Shown piece after piece: positions 18,791-28,142 of a stretch of DNA of 50,319 nt. This DNA comes from an uncultured Alphaproteobacteria bacterium. Lineage in GTDB: Bacteria > Pseudomonadota > Alphaproteobacteria > HIMB59. The position numbers and the translations under genes are program-made. The DNA is taken from NCBI GenBank assembly GCA_902588615.1, contig CACIPV010000008.1:1-50319 (forward strand). Direction: 5' to 3'. Numbering within the stretch: the first letter of the stretch is position 1; each line of letters starts with the position of its first letter. The notes beneath the pieces were generated by a model that saw only the letters and a list, made by a program, of their open reading frames with translations, searched no databases and was not told the origin of the DNA.

Positions 18791-19249
18791 ATGAGTTTGG
18801 CAAAAAAAATTACTGATGACGTCAAAAGTGCTTTAAAAGGCGGAGATAAGAAAAAACTTTCAATAGCAAGGTATGTCTATTCTGAGTTAAAAAATTTTCT
18901 AATTAAAGAGAATCTAGATAGAGATGTGCTTAAATTATCTGATGAAAATATAATCAAAATTGTTAAGACCCAACTAAAACAAAAAAAAGAGTCTTTAGAT
19001 TTCGCAATAAAAGCTAAGGATAAAGTTAGAATAGAGGACTTGGAATTTGATATCAATTACCTTAATGACTTTCTTCCGACAATGATGGATGAGAAAAATA
19101 CAATTGATATCATATCAAATCACATAAAAGAAAATAATCTAGAAAATAAAGACTTTGGAAAAATAATGGGTTTTCTTAAACAAAACTATAATAATAAAAT
19201 TGATATGAATTTAGCTTCAAAAATTATCAAAAATATTTTCAAAGAATGA
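18791..19249 (+). CDS. yqeY: GatB/YqeY domain protein
   Basis: 152-aa all-helical protein matching YqeY, a stand-alone relative of the GatB C-terminal tRNA-binding tail. Family marks are the N-terminal KITDDVKSALKGGDKKKLSIARYVYSELKN, LEFDINYLNDFLPTMM, and the C-terminal DFGKIMGFLKQNYNNKIDMNLASKIIK. A role in tRNA-dependent amidation is assumed for the family but not proven. It heads a yqeY-dnaG-rpoD operon, with ATGA overlap to dnaG. In alphaproteobacteria yqeY commonly precedes dnaG. Confidence 0.92.
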   Translation: MSLAKKITDDVKSALKGGDKKKLSIARYVYSELKNFLIKENLDRDVLKLSDENIIKIVKTQLKQKKESLDFAIKAKDKVRIEDLEFDINYLNDFLPTMMDEKNTIDIISNHIKENNLENKDFGKIMGFLKQNYNNKIDMNLASKIIKNIFKE

Positions 19250-20829
19250 CAGATGATAATATTAAGGAAGTTATAAACAGAACCTCTATTGTTGAGATTA
19301 TAAACTCTACTGTACCTCTAAAGAAAAAAGGCAGTAATTATTTTGGTTTAAGTCCTTTTAAAAAAGAAAAAACTCCTTCTTTTTCAGTAAATGAAGAAAA
19401 AAAAATATTCCATTGTTTTAGCACCGGTGAACATGGAAATGTAATTGATTTTTTAATAAAAGTTAAAGGATATAGCTTTAAGGATGCTCTGTATGAACTG
19501 GCAGATAAGGCTGGTATTGAAATAAGTTATAAATCATCAAAATTAAACAATATTATCTATGAAATTAATTCTTTAACAAAAGAATTATTTTATAAGAATT
19601 TATTCAATACAAAAAAACACTTAGATTATTTACTTAAAAAAAGAAATTTTAATATAGAAACTATTCATAAGTTTGAATTAGGATCATCAGTAAATTCATT
19701 TGAACTTCAAAAAAAACTCTTGAATAATTTTGAAGTCAATAACTTAGTAGCAGCAGGGGTTTTTAGTAGAACTAACAACACTAAATTATTTTTTTCTAAT
19801 AGAATCATGGTTCCAATAGTTAATATGCAAAATAAAACCCTGGGATTTGGGGGAAGGGTAATTGATAATAGCTTACCAAAATATATTAATACAGCTGAAA
19901 CAAAAATTTTTAAAAAAAAACAAATCTTATTCAATGAAAAAATACTTAATAAACAAAATAGTAAAAAAATAATAATAGTTGAAGGCTATTTTGATGTTAT
20001 TAAATTAGAACAAAGTGGTTTTACAAACTGTCTGGCTCCTCTTGGCACATCAATAAATCATGAAAAATTAATTGAAATCACAAAGAAAGGATTTGAGATA
20101 ATTGTATGTCTTGATGGAGATATAGCTGGAAGAAATGCCACTATAAGATTAATGAATAATTTACTTGCAGATAAAAATTTTGAGCTTGGAATAAAATTTG
20201 TACTTCTGCCTAAAAATTTTGATCCAGATCAATTAATTGAGTCAAATATGTCTGATAAATTAAATAAACTTATTGATCAACCATTATCAATCGAGGAGTT
20301 AATAGAAAAATATTTAGAAAAGTTTCGCAAAAGCAATGATGTTGATAGCCAGTTTAAAGGATCAAAAGTTTTAAAAAGTTTACTTAATAACGTATCCAAC
20401 ATTGATTTAAAAAAAATATTAACTAATCACTTTAATAAAATAAGTTTAAATCAGACAACATTAAAAAATAAGTCAAAGCATAATTATCAAAAATTAGAAC
20501 TCAAATTTGATTTAAAGTCCAAATTTTCAGCGGCTCTAATTATATTTTATATTGAAAACCTTTCGGATAGGGAGAGAGTATTTGATTTGATAGCAACAGC
20601 TAAATTTGAGGGTAAATTTAGAGAAATTCGTGATTTGATAATTAAAAAAACTCTTTTCAAATCAACAACTATTGAAATTTATCAAGAATTAGACTCTAAG
20701 GGATTGAATTTTACAAAAAATTTACTATTTTCTAATGAAGTTCGAAGGCTGTGTAGATTTGCATCACCTAAATTTAATAAAGACCCTTATAATGAGATTG
20801 AAAAAACGATTAGTTTTATAAACAGTTAA
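19246..20829 (+). CDS. dnaG: DNA primase DnaG with degenerate zinc-binding domain
   Basis: 527-aa primase that synthesises RNA primers at the replication fork. The N-terminal CHC2-type domain is recognisable ([37 protein letters not shown]). The positions that are normally Cys-His-Cys-Cys are S36, K39, C57 and T60, so three of four zinc ligands are gone while the 3/18/3 spacing is kept. The Toprim core is intact: EGYFD at about 246-250 and DGDIAG at about 289-294, supplying the metal-binding acidic residues. The C-terminal helicase-binding region (about 420-527) is divergent and short. It overlaps yqeY by ATGA and is followed by rpoD after 1 bp. Confidence 0.95.
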   Translation: MTDDNIKEVINRTSIVEIINSTVPLKKKGSNYFGLSPFKKEKTPSFSVNEEKKIFHCFSTGEHGNVIDFLIKVKGYSFKDALYELADKAGIEISYKSSKLNNIIYEINSLTKELFYKNLFNTKKHLDYLLKKRNFNIETIHKFELGSSVNSFELQKKLLNNFEVNNLVAAGVFSRTNNTKLFFSNRIMVPIVNMQNKTLGFGGRVIDNSLPKYINTAETKIFKKKQILFNEKILNKQNSKKIIIVEGYFDVIKLEQSGFTNCLAPLGTSINHEKLIEITKKGFEIIVCLDGDIAGRNATIRLMNNLLADKNFELGIKFVLLPKNFDPDQLIESNMSDKLNKLIDQPLSIEELIEKYLEKFRKSNDVDSQFKGSKVLKSLLNNVSNIDLKKILTNHFNKISLNQTTLKNKSKHNYQKLELKFDLKSKFSAALIIFYIENLSDRERVFDLIATAKFEGKFREIRDLIIKKTLFKSTTIEIYQELDSKGLNFTKNLLFSNEVRRLCRFASPKFNKDPYNEIEKTISFINS

Positions 20830-20830
20830 A

Positions 20831-22882
20831 ATGCCAAAAAAAAAAGCTATTATAAAAAAGACTAAAAAGAGAATTATAAAAAAAAAAGTTGATTTAGAAA
20901 AAAAGACAAAATCATCTAAAATAAACAAAAAATCAACTGTCAAACCAAATCCTCTTGAGATAATTTTTAAAGAAAATGAAAATCTACTAATTTCATTAAT
21001 AACAAAAGAATTTGATAAAGAATTAGCTTTAAAGGCAAAAACTTATATTAAGTCTTACTCTAAGATTGAAGACTCTATTATTAATGTAAATGATTTCCTA
21101 AATTATATAGAAAATCTTGACGAGGATCTTTTTAAATTGTTTAAAGCTTACACCTCATCATCAGACCCTAACCCTTCATCTTCAAATGAAGAATCAGAGG
21201 AAGAGGAGAAGACAACTGGTGTTAAAAGTGATGACCCTGTCAGGATGTACCTCAAAGAAATGGGTAATGTTGAATTGTTGTCTAGAGAGGGTGAAATAGC
21301 GATTGCCAAAAGGATAGAGTCTGGTTTGGATAGAATGATGAATTCAATTCTTGAGTGTCCTGCATCAATAGACATTTTAAAAAAATGGATAGAACAAGTT
21401 AAAAAAAATGAAATTAATTTGAGAGAAATAGTAGACTTTGATGAATATTTTAATGAAGACAATGACCCTTATTCTAACTCAACTAAAAGAAAGGAAATTC
21501 AAAAAATAATTAATGATAAAAAGAAAGCTCTTTTAAAAGAAAAACAAAAGTTGATGAAAGACCAAGGTATTGATATTGATAAGGAAAAACTCCAAGAAAC
21601 TACTAATGAAGAAGAAATTGAAAATGAAAGCTTTTCTATATCGATAATTGAGGAATTTTATAAGCCAGAAATCTTAAAAAAACTAGACAGAGTTTTAATC
21701 TTATCAGAAAATATAACCAGAATAAAAAAAAATAAAAATATAAAAAAAATTTCTGATTTAAAATCATTAAAAGAATTAAGAAAATATCAAGACGAAATAT
21801 TAAATTATTTTAACGAAATTAAAATTAAGCCTTATAAATTAGAGGAGATAATAACGCATCTTTACTCGATTAATAAGGAGATTCAAACAAAAGAGGTTTC
21901 TTTATTAAATTTGGCTATTAGCAGTAAAATATCTAGGGATATTTTTTTAAAACACCACAGTCTAAAAGATACATATACCCTTTATCAGAAACATATGATT
22001 TCTAAGGATGACTCATTCAAACCTCTTTTTCAGAAAAAAAATGATAAATTAAAAATTATATATAAAGAAATTTTAAGTCTATCAAAAATAGCCAATCAAA
22101 ACACTATTGAATTTAAAGATAAGGTTAGAGAAATCCAATCTGGTCAAAGAACTGCTAATCAGGCTAAAAAAGAAATGATTGAAGCTAATCTTAGATTGGT
22201 TATTTCTATTGCAAAAAAATATACCAATAGAGGTCTCCAGTTTTTAGACCTTATTCAAGAGGGCAATATAGGTCTGATGAAAGCAGTTGATAAATTTGAG
22301 TACAGAAGAGGTTATAAATTCTCTACCTATGCTACTTGGTGGATAAGACAGGCAATTACAAGATCTATAGCTGATCAAGCAAGAACTATTCGTATTCCAG
22401 TTCACATGATTGAAACAATAAATAAAATCGTGAGGTCAAGTAGACAGTTAATTCTTGAACTTGGAAGAGAGCCCACTCCAGAAGAATTATCTATCAGATT
22501 AAAAATGCCAATCGAAAAAGTAAGAAAAGTTTTAAAAATAGCAAAAGAACCAGTAAGTCTTGAAACACCAATTGGCGATGACGATGACAGCTTTCTTGGT
22601 GACTTTATCGAAGATAAAAATGCAGTTATCCCAGAAGATGCTGTAATGCAATTAAATCTCAGAGAAACTACAACAAAAATACTCTCAACTTTAACACCAA
22701 GGGAAGAAAGAGTTTTGAGAATGAGGTTTGGAATTGGTATGTCATCTGATCATACTTTAGAAGAGGTAGGTCAACAGTTTAGTGTTACCAGAGAAAGAAT
22801 TAGACAAATTGAAGCTAAAGCTCTAAGAAAACTCAAACATCCTATTAGATCGAAGAAGCTTAAATCTTTTATGGACTCCTAA
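20831..22882 (+). CDS. rpoD: RNA polymerase primary sigma factor (sigma-70, RpoD)
   Basis: 683-aa housekeeping sigma factor. The Lys-rich N-terminus and region 1.1 are followed by an acidic linker and region 1.2 ([22 protein letters not shown]). A long non-conserved region runs to about residue 440, as in other proteobacterial RpoD. Region 2 (about 447-520) reads [39 protein letters not shown] and [17 protein letters not shown]. Region 4 (about 620-683) contains [27 protein letters not shown], the -35 recognition helix. Third gene of the yqeY-dnaG-rpoD operon. Confidence 0.98.
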   Translation: MPKKKAIIKKTKKRIIKKKVDLEKKTKSSKINKKSTVKPNPLEIIFKENENLLISLITKEFDKELALKAKTYIKSYSKIEDSIINVNDFLNYIENLDEDLFKLFKAYTSSSDPNPSSSNEESEEEEKTTGVKSDDPVRMYLKEMGNVELLSREGEIAIAKRIESGLDRMMNSILECPASIDILKKWIEQVKKNEINLREIVDFDEYFNEDNDPYSNSTKRKEIQKIINDKKKALLKEKQKLMKDQGIDIDKEKLQETTNEEEIENESFSISIIEEFYKPEILKKLDRVLILSENITRIKKNKNIKKISDLKSLKELRKYQDEILNYFNEIKIKPYKLEEIITHLYSINKEIQTKEVSLLNLAISSKISRDIFLKHHSLKDTYTLYQKHMISKDDSFKPLFQKKNDKLKIIYKEILSLSKIANQNTIEFKDKVREIQSGQRTANQAKKEMIEANLRLVISIAKKYTNRGLQFLDLIQEGNIGLMKAVDKFEYRRGYKFSTYATWWIRQAITRSIADQARTIRIPVHMIETINKIVRSSRQLILELGREPTPEELSIRLKMPIEKVRKVLKIAKEPVSLETPIGDDDDSFLGDFIEDKNAVIPEDAVMQLNLRETTTKILSTLTPREERVLRMRFGIGMSSDHTLEEVGQQFSVTRERIRQIEAKALRKLKHPIRSKKLKSFMDS

Positions 22883-22947
22883 AAAAAACTAAAATATAAA
22901 ATCTTGTTTTTTTTTCATAAAATTATATTAGTAAGAATTCTAATCAT

Positions 22948-23024
22948 GGGCCTGTAGTTCAGTTGGTTAGAACGCGGTGCTCATAACGCCGTTGTCGCAG
23001 GTTCGAGTCCTGCCGGGCCCACCA
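22948..23024 (+). tRNA. tRNA-Ile2 (anticodon CAT, lysidine-type), CCA encoded
   Basis: A 77-nt cloverleaf: acceptor GGGCCTG/CGGGCCC, D-stem GTTC/GAAC, anticodon stem CGGTG/CGCCG with a U30-G40 wobble, loop CTCATAA (anticodon CAT), T-stem GCAGG/CCTGC, encoded CCA. CAT could mean Met or Ile2. The consecutive C4-G69 and C5-G68 pairs are the acceptor determinants recognised by TilS, which converts C34 to lysidine. Isoleucine (AUA decoding) is therefore favoured over elongator methionine. Confidence 0.88.
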
Positions 23025-23036
23025 TACCATATTGAA

Positions 23037-23606
23037 TTACTTAATTTTTTGTATTTCTTTAATTAAAGCTTCTAAGCTTCCCCTATTTTTTCTTAATATT
23101 TTGTTAAACTCGGATTTTTTAGTAACAAAATAGGATGTATTCTCTACGATGATATCAATAATCTTAAAAGATGACCCTGTGTCTATTACTTTCCAATAAA
23201 GATTTACGGAAGTTTTTTTATCTATTATTTCTGATTTAATAATGAAAATATTGTCTTTTACATCTACATCTTTAAGTGTTATTGAACGAGAAGTACTAGA
23301 ATTAGCTAATTTGTATATTGTTGTTATCAGATAATCCGTAAAAACATTTAAATATATTGTTAGCTCATTTTTTGAGCTCTCTTTAATAATACTCTCTCCA
23401 ATAAGTCCATATGCAATTGATTTAACTGCAAAATTTTTATTAATAAAATATTTATATCTTTCATAATTTTCACTTTCAGTTCCTTCATTGTTATTAATTA
23501 TCTCTAAAAACTGGTTTGACTCTTTTTCAAACCACTCTGATACTTCTGATGCCTGAATAGATGAAAATGAAAAAAATATACAAAATATAATTAGTAGCTT
23601 TTTCAT
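23037..23606 (-). CDS. mlaC: MlaC-like periplasmic phospholipid-binding protein (Ttg2D family)
   Basis: 189 aa from the ATG at 23606; an in-frame TTG lies one codon upstream. A signal peptide covers about 1-19, ending SIQA. The mature part has the MlaC/Ttg2D layout: NFAVKSIAYGLIGESI near residue 60, a YLNVFTDYLITTIYKL helix, a central beta-sheet with VNLYWKVIDTGSSFKIIDIIVENTSYFVTKKSEFNKILRKN, and a helical end. It would shuttle phospholipid between the MlaA outer-membrane complex and the inner-membrane MlaFEDB transporter. It directly follows mlaA on the same strand (27 bp), which supports the call. Confidence 0.87.
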   Translation of the reverse strand: MKKLLIIFCIFFSFSSIQASEVSEWFEKESNQFLEIINNNEGTESENYERYKYFINKNFAVKSIAYGLIGESIIKESSKNELTIYLNVFTDYLITTIYKLANSSTSRSITLKDVDVKDNIFIIKSEIIDKKTSVNLYWKVIDTGSSFKIIDIIVENTSYFVTKKSEFNKILRKNRGSLEALIKEIQKIK

Positions 23607-23633
23607 CAAATCTAGTAAATATAGTTTGATAAA

Positions 23634-24374
23634 CTATTCAATATAAATTTTTGGCACAGGTAAATTTTGTATATATTCCTCCTCAAGTTGTGCATTTCTA
23701 TTCTGATAATAAATTGATTTAATCATTTCATATCTATCTGAAGAGGCATCTCTCACTTTATCAAGTTGTTCATCAATATCTATTCTTTCATTTAAACCGC
23801 CTCCTATTGCTACATATTCTCTATTTGGAACATTGTTTGATATTGGATCAACAAAATACTCTAAAACATCCCCACTAAAATCTCTTAAATTACTTGGGCC
23901 TATTATTGGTATTACTATATAGGGGCCACTTGATACACCTCCTTTGGCAAGAGTAATTCCAAAGTCAGTTTCATTTTTTTCCATTCCTACTCTTGAGGCT
24001 AGATCGAATGTACCTAAACTGGTTAAAGAGTTAATAGTAAATCGTCCAAGTGAATTAAAAGATTTATAGAATTCTCCTTGTAAGATAAAAGATATTGTTC
24101 TTATTGGTTCTTTTAAATTGCTAAAAAAATTTGATACACCTTTTTCAACCGGCTCTGGTGCTATGAATTTGTATGTTTTTACTATCGGCCTAATTGCAAC
24201 GTCATCTATAAAAAAATTAAAATTTAAAACCGCTCTGTTTATAGGTTCTATAGGATCATAAATTTCATCGTAAGAAATTACAGATACAGAAGCATCCTCA
24301 TTTGCATATGTATTTATATTATGTAAAAAAGTAACAGATATTAATAAAAGAAGTACTTTCAAATGTTTTTTCAT
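23634..24374 (-). CDS. mlaA: MlaA/VacJ family outer-membrane phospholipid-trafficking protein
   Basis: 246 aa. The family core is clear: YDPIEPINRAVLNFNFFIDD, IRPIVKTYKFIAPEPVEKGVSNFFSNLKEPI, GRFTINSLTSLGTFDLAS, ETDFGITLAKGGVSSGPYIVIPIIGPSNLRD. MlaA removes misplaced phospholipids from the outer leaflet. Unlike E. coli MlaA there is no lipobox: the signal peptide ends TYA-NED and the protein contains no cysteine. It therefore seems to be a soluble or integral protein rather than a lipoprotein. It precedes mlaC by 27 bp and diverges from uvrD across 37 bp. Confidence 0.93.
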   Translation of the reverse strand: MKKHLKVLLLLISVTFLHNINTYANEDASVSVISYDEIYDPIEPINRAVLNFNFFIDDVAIRPIVKTYKFIAPEPVEKGVSNFFSNLKEPIRTISFILQGEFYKSFNSLGRFTINSLTSLGTFDLASRVGMEKNETDFGITLAKGGVSSGPYIVIPIIGPSNLRDFSGDVLEYFVDPISNNVPNREYVAIGGGLNERIDIDEQLDKVRDASSDRYEMIKSIYYQNRNAQLEEEYIQNLPVPKIYIE

Positions 24375-24411
24375 TACTTAAAATCTTGAGTCATTATAAT
24401 ACAATCAATTT

Positions 24412-26430
24412 ATGGATCTTAGTAAATTAAATAAAGAACAAAAAATTGCTGTTGAACACCAAAAAGGACCACTTTTGGTTCTTTCAGGAGCAGGAACAGG
24501 CAAAACAAGAGTTTTGACGTCTAGATTCGTCTATATTGTAAAAAATTTAAATGTTAGCTCTAATAAAATTATAGCCGTAACCTTTACAAATAAGGCTGCT
24601 AATGAAATTAAGGAAAGAGTTAATACTGAACTTCAAAGTAGTATTGATACCCCTTGGATAGGTACTTTTCATTCTATATTTGCAAAATTTCTCAGAAAGC
24701 ATTCTACTTTAGTAAATTTAAAATCAAATTTTACGATATTAGACATAGAGGATCAAAAGAAACTTCTAAAACAAGTTTTAGATTATTGCAAGATTGATAA
24801 TGATATCAATGAAGGTATATATCACAATGAAATTCAGAACTTAAAAGATAATAAAATTCTTTTTAATGAAAATAAAAACATAAGTAAATTTTCATCCATA
24901 GAAAGATTAGATGATATTTACTCTTATTATCAGCAAAGATTAATTGAAATAAACGCAGTAGATTTTGGTGATATTCTTTTACATAGCTATACTATACTTA
25001 TCAACAATTTAGATTTAAGAAAATCATATCAAAATTTTATTGAACATATACTTATTGATGAATTCCAAGACACAAACTTAATCCAGTATGATTTAATAAA
25101 ATTAGTTTTAAATTCAAATAAAAATTTATTTTGTGTTGGAGATGATGATCAGTCAATTTATGCATGGCGAGGTGCAAATATTGAGAACATTATAAATTTT
25201 CCAAAAGAATTTAACTCTCCTGTTGTTCGCTTAACAAAAAATTATCGTTCAAATAGCTCTATTTTAGAGGCAGCAGCTTGCATAATAAGTAATAATAAGA
25301 ATAGATTAGGAAAAGATTTAGTAAGTTTTAATAAAAATATACCTGAGCAAAAAATAAGCTTAAACTCATTTTACTCTCAAGAAGAAGAGTCATTATGGAT
25401 ATCAGATGACATATCCAGGAAGTTTCAGGATAATAACAGCATTGGGGTTTTAGTTAGACTAACTGCCCAAATGAGAAGTATCGAGGATAAATTTATAAAA
25501 TATGCCTTACCGTACGAGATTATAGGGGGGCCAAGATTCTTTGAGAGAAAAGAAATTAAAGATATTCTTGCATACTTAAAACTCGCAAATAGCTTTAAAG
25601 ACGATCTATCATTTGAGAGAGTAATTAATTTGCCTAAAAGAGGAGTGGGCGATCAATCAGTAAAATTAATTATTGACAATGCAAGAGCAAAAAAAATTTC
25701 TTTTTTTGAGTCATTAGAGATTTTATCAAGAGAAAATAACTTACCTGGATCTTTGATGATAAAAACTAAACCATTCATTGATATTATAAAAAAAACATCC
25801 GATCTTATAAACAAAACAACGTTAGAGGATATAGGTATTTTTATAATTGAGGAGTCAGGATATTTAAAAATGTTAGAAAATGAAAAAAACAAATTGAAAC
25901 AAGTAGAAAATGAATCAAGGATTGATAATTTAAAAGAATTTGTGAATGCCCTTTCAGAATTTGATAATTTGGACGAATTCCTAGAACATGTAGGTTTAGT
26001 TAATGAAAATCAAAAAAAAACACACACTAATTCTGTAAAATTAATGACATTACATGCTGCTAAAGGATTAGAATTTGATCATGTTTATTTACCAGGTTGG
26101 GAAGAAGGTATCTTTCCAAGCTCTCGAGCCTTAGAGCAAAATTCATCAAAATCTCTAGAGGAGGAAAGGCGACTTGCTTATGTAGGAATTACGAGGGCAA
26201 AGTTTGATTTAAATCTAAGTTATGCAACTTCAAGATATACATATGGAATGAATAATTATTCATTACCATCAAGATTTATAAATGAAATTTCAAAAATTGA
26301 AAAAAATACATCAAATATTTTGGAAGACAACTCTACATTTAATCAAATTAAAAAGACCACTTCTGATGATATACAATTAAGTCCTGGAAAAAAAAGAATG
26401 TTGGAATTTTTAAGAAAAAATACGAAATGA
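24412..26430 (+). CDS. uvrD: UvrD/PcrA-type superfamily 1 DNA helicase
   Basis: 672-aa ATP-dependent 3'-5' helicase. Motifs in order: Q-motif LNKEQKIAVEH, Walker A GAGTGKT (26-32), motif Ia VTFTNKAANEIKERV, Walker B LIDEFQDTN, motif III GDDDQSIYAWRGA, motif IV LTKNYRS, motif V LMTLHAAKGLEFDHVYLPGWEEG and motif VI EEERRLAYVGITRAK. The set marks the UvrD/PcrA branch, which acts in nucleotide-excision and mismatch repair. It is slightly shorter than E. coli UvrD, mainly at the C-terminus. Its ATGA overlap couples it to the M24 peptidase gene. Confidence 0.93.
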   Translation: MDLSKLNKEQKIAVEHQKGPLLVLSGAGTGKTRVLTSRFVYIVKNLNVSSNKIIAVTFTNKAANEIKERVNTELQSSIDTPWIGTFHSIFAKFLRKHSTLVNLKSNFTILDIEDQKKLLKQVLDYCKIDNDINEGIYHNEIQNLKDNKILFNENKNISKFSSIERLDDIYSYYQQRLIEINAVDFGDILLHSYTILINNLDLRKSYQNFIEHILIDEFQDTNLIQYDLIKLVLNSNKNLFCVGDDDQSIYAWRGANIENIINFPKEFNSPVVRLTKNYRSNSSILEAAACIISNNKNRLGKDLVSFNKNIPEQKISLNSFYSQEEESLWISDDISRKFQDNNSIGVLVRLTAQMRSIEDKFIKYALPYEIIGGPRFFERKEIKDILAYLKLANSFKDDLSFERVINLPKRGVGDQSVKLIIDNARAKKISFFESLEILSRENNLPGSLMIKTKPFIDIIKKTSDLINKTTLEDIGIFIIEESGYLKMLENEKNKLKQVENESRIDNLKEFVNALSEFDNLDEFLEHVGLVNENQKKTHTNSVKLMTLHAAKGLEFDHVYLPGWEEGIFPSSRALEQNSSKSLEEERRLAYVGITRAKFDLNLSYATSRYTYGMNNYSLPSRFINEISKIEKNTSNILEDNSTFNQIKKTTSDDIQLSPGKKRMLEFLRKNTK

Positions 26431-28142
26431 AATTTCATTTAATAAAAAAATATTTACAAGACAATAAGATAGATTTTTATCTTATTACAAATAATGATTT
26501 ACATCTTAACGAAAGTCCAAATTTAGATTTAAAAGATATATATAAATTATTTAAATTTGATTGTACTAGGGGGTATATACTTTTCTTTATAAATAGATTT
26601 ATCTTTTTTACTGACTCACGTTACACCCTAGCAGCTAAAAAATTTTTCAAAAATAGCTGTGAAATATTTGATATAAGTGAAACTACTTTTGTTGATTACC
26701 TAATTATGCAAAACAAAAGTTTATCAGGTGTTTTAGACTCAAAATTAATTTCAGTAAAAGAATATAAAGATATAAATTCAAAATTACAAAAAAATAAAAT
26801 TAATTTGTACCAACAATCAAAAAACTTTTTTAGAAAAAATTATTATCCAAATTTTAAAATCTCCTATCCGATGAGTATGCCAAAATATTTAATCCCAAGG
26901 CCTTATATTGATAATTTAAAAAAGATCAGGTCTAATCTTAAAACTGAAGGTATTCTAATTTGGAATAATGCTCAGGTAGCTTATTTATTAAATCTTAGGT
27001 CGTTTGAGCTATGGAATTCAACTAAGCCTTTTGCAGGCTTATTTATTCCTAAAAAAAATATTAAACCTATTTTAATAACAAATAACCTAAATTTAAAAAA
27101 AGTTAATAAATTATATAATTTTAATATTTGCAGAGAAGTAAAATTTATAAAATTTCTTAAATCATCAAAATTCAAAAATATTGAAACATCTTATGAATTT
27201 TTAAATCTTCATATGTATATGCAATTATCTAAATTTTTGAATTTATTGGAAACTAAAATAAATATTTCTAAATATTTAGGTATTAAAACATCTAGAGAAA
27301 TAAAAAATATTGAGACTTGTCACATTGAAGATGGCTTAGCAATTAATAAATTTATAATTGATTTAAAACAAAAAAAAATTAACCCTAAAAATGAATTTCA
27401 AGTATCTGAATGTTTACACAATAAAAGAAAAGAAGGTATTAATTTTTTCAGAAACTCTTTTGATTATATCAGTGCTTTTGACTCAAATGCTGCAATCGTT
27501 CATTATAAACCCCCTTCTAAAACATCTTATTCTTCAAAAAATAGAAAAATATTACTGTTTGACTCCGGTGCGCAGTATTTAGAAGGTACTACAGATGTCA
27601 CAAGGGTGATCAAAATAGGAGAGAAAAATTATCCACGAATAAAAAATTCCTATACTTACTTACTAAAATCATTAATAAAATTAGAAAATAAAATATTTCC
27701 AACCAACATAAGATCATCTAAAGTTGATTTATTCATAAGAAATTACCTATCTAAATTTAAAATTTCTTATAGTCATGGGACTGGCCACGGTGTAGGAAAT
27801 TTTGGTGATGTTCATGAAAAATACCCCATTATTTCACCTAAATCTGAGGATATCTTAACTAATAATAATTTATTTTCTATTGAACCAGGCCATTACGTCG
27901 AGGGTAAATTTGGTATCAGAATTGAAAACCTTTATGTTACTAAGATTATTAACAAAAACTTGAAATTAAAAAATATCACATTAGTTCCCTATGATTTAGA
28001 TCTTATCAACTGGAGATTAATAACGAAATTTGAAAAAATGTGTATAAAGCAATATCATAAAAAAATTTACCAATCTCTTGAATCAAGATTAAATTATAAT
28101 CAGAAAAATTACTTTATAAAAAATTTAATTAATAAGATTTAA
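26427..28142 (+). CDS. pepP: M24B metallopeptidase, Xaa-Pro aminopeptidase family
   Basis: 571 aa, the long three-domain type common in alphaproteobacteria: two N-terminal creatinase-like domains (about 1-150 and 150-300) and a C-terminal pita-bread catalytic domain. The dimetal ligands are all visible: D379 in LFDSGAQY, D390 in TTDVTRV, H454 in GTGHGVGNFGDVHE, and Glu residues near 485 (SIEPGHYVEG) and 499 (IRIENLYV). It should remove N-terminal residues preceding proline. The start overlaps the uvrD stop by ATGA and the 3' end overlaps convergent ligA by 18 bp. The gene symbol is family-level. Confidence 0.88.
   Translation: MKFHLIKKYLQDNKIDFYLITNNDLHLNESPNLDLKDIYKLFKFDCTRGYILFFINRFIFFTDSRYTLAAKKFFKNSCEIFDISETTFVDYLIMQNKSLSGVLDSKLISVKEYKDINSKLQKNKINLYQQSKNFFRKNYYPNFKISYPMSMPKYLIPRPYIDNLKKIRSNLKTEGILIWNNAQVAYLLNLRSFELWNSTKPFAGLFIPKKNIKPILITNNLNLKKVNKLYNFNICREVKFIKFLKSSKFKNIETSYEFLNLHMYMQLSKFLNLLETKINISKYLGIKTSREIKNIETCHIEDGLAINKFIIDLKQKKINPKNEFQVSECLHNKRKEGINFFRNSFDYISAFDSNAAIVHYKPPSKTSYSSKNRKILLFDSGAQYLEGTTDVTRVIKIGEKNYPRIKNSYTYLLKSLIKLENKIFPTNIRSSKVDLFIRNYLSKFKISYSHGTGHGVGNFGDVHEKYPIISPKSEDILTNNNLFSIEPGHYVEGKFGIRIENLYVTKIINKNLKLKNITLVPYDLDLINWRLITKFEKMCIKQYHKKIYQSLESRLNYNQKNYFIKNLINKI

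Noticed and set aside
22883..22947. Rho-independent terminator after rpoD
   Set aside because: There is an A-run and a T-run that can pair (AAAAAAAC / GTTTTTTT), but no GC-rich stem; background AT content explains it.
22948..23024. Elongator tRNA-Met
   Set aside because: The anticodon CAT alone would allow it, but C4-G69 and C5-G68 favour Ile2.
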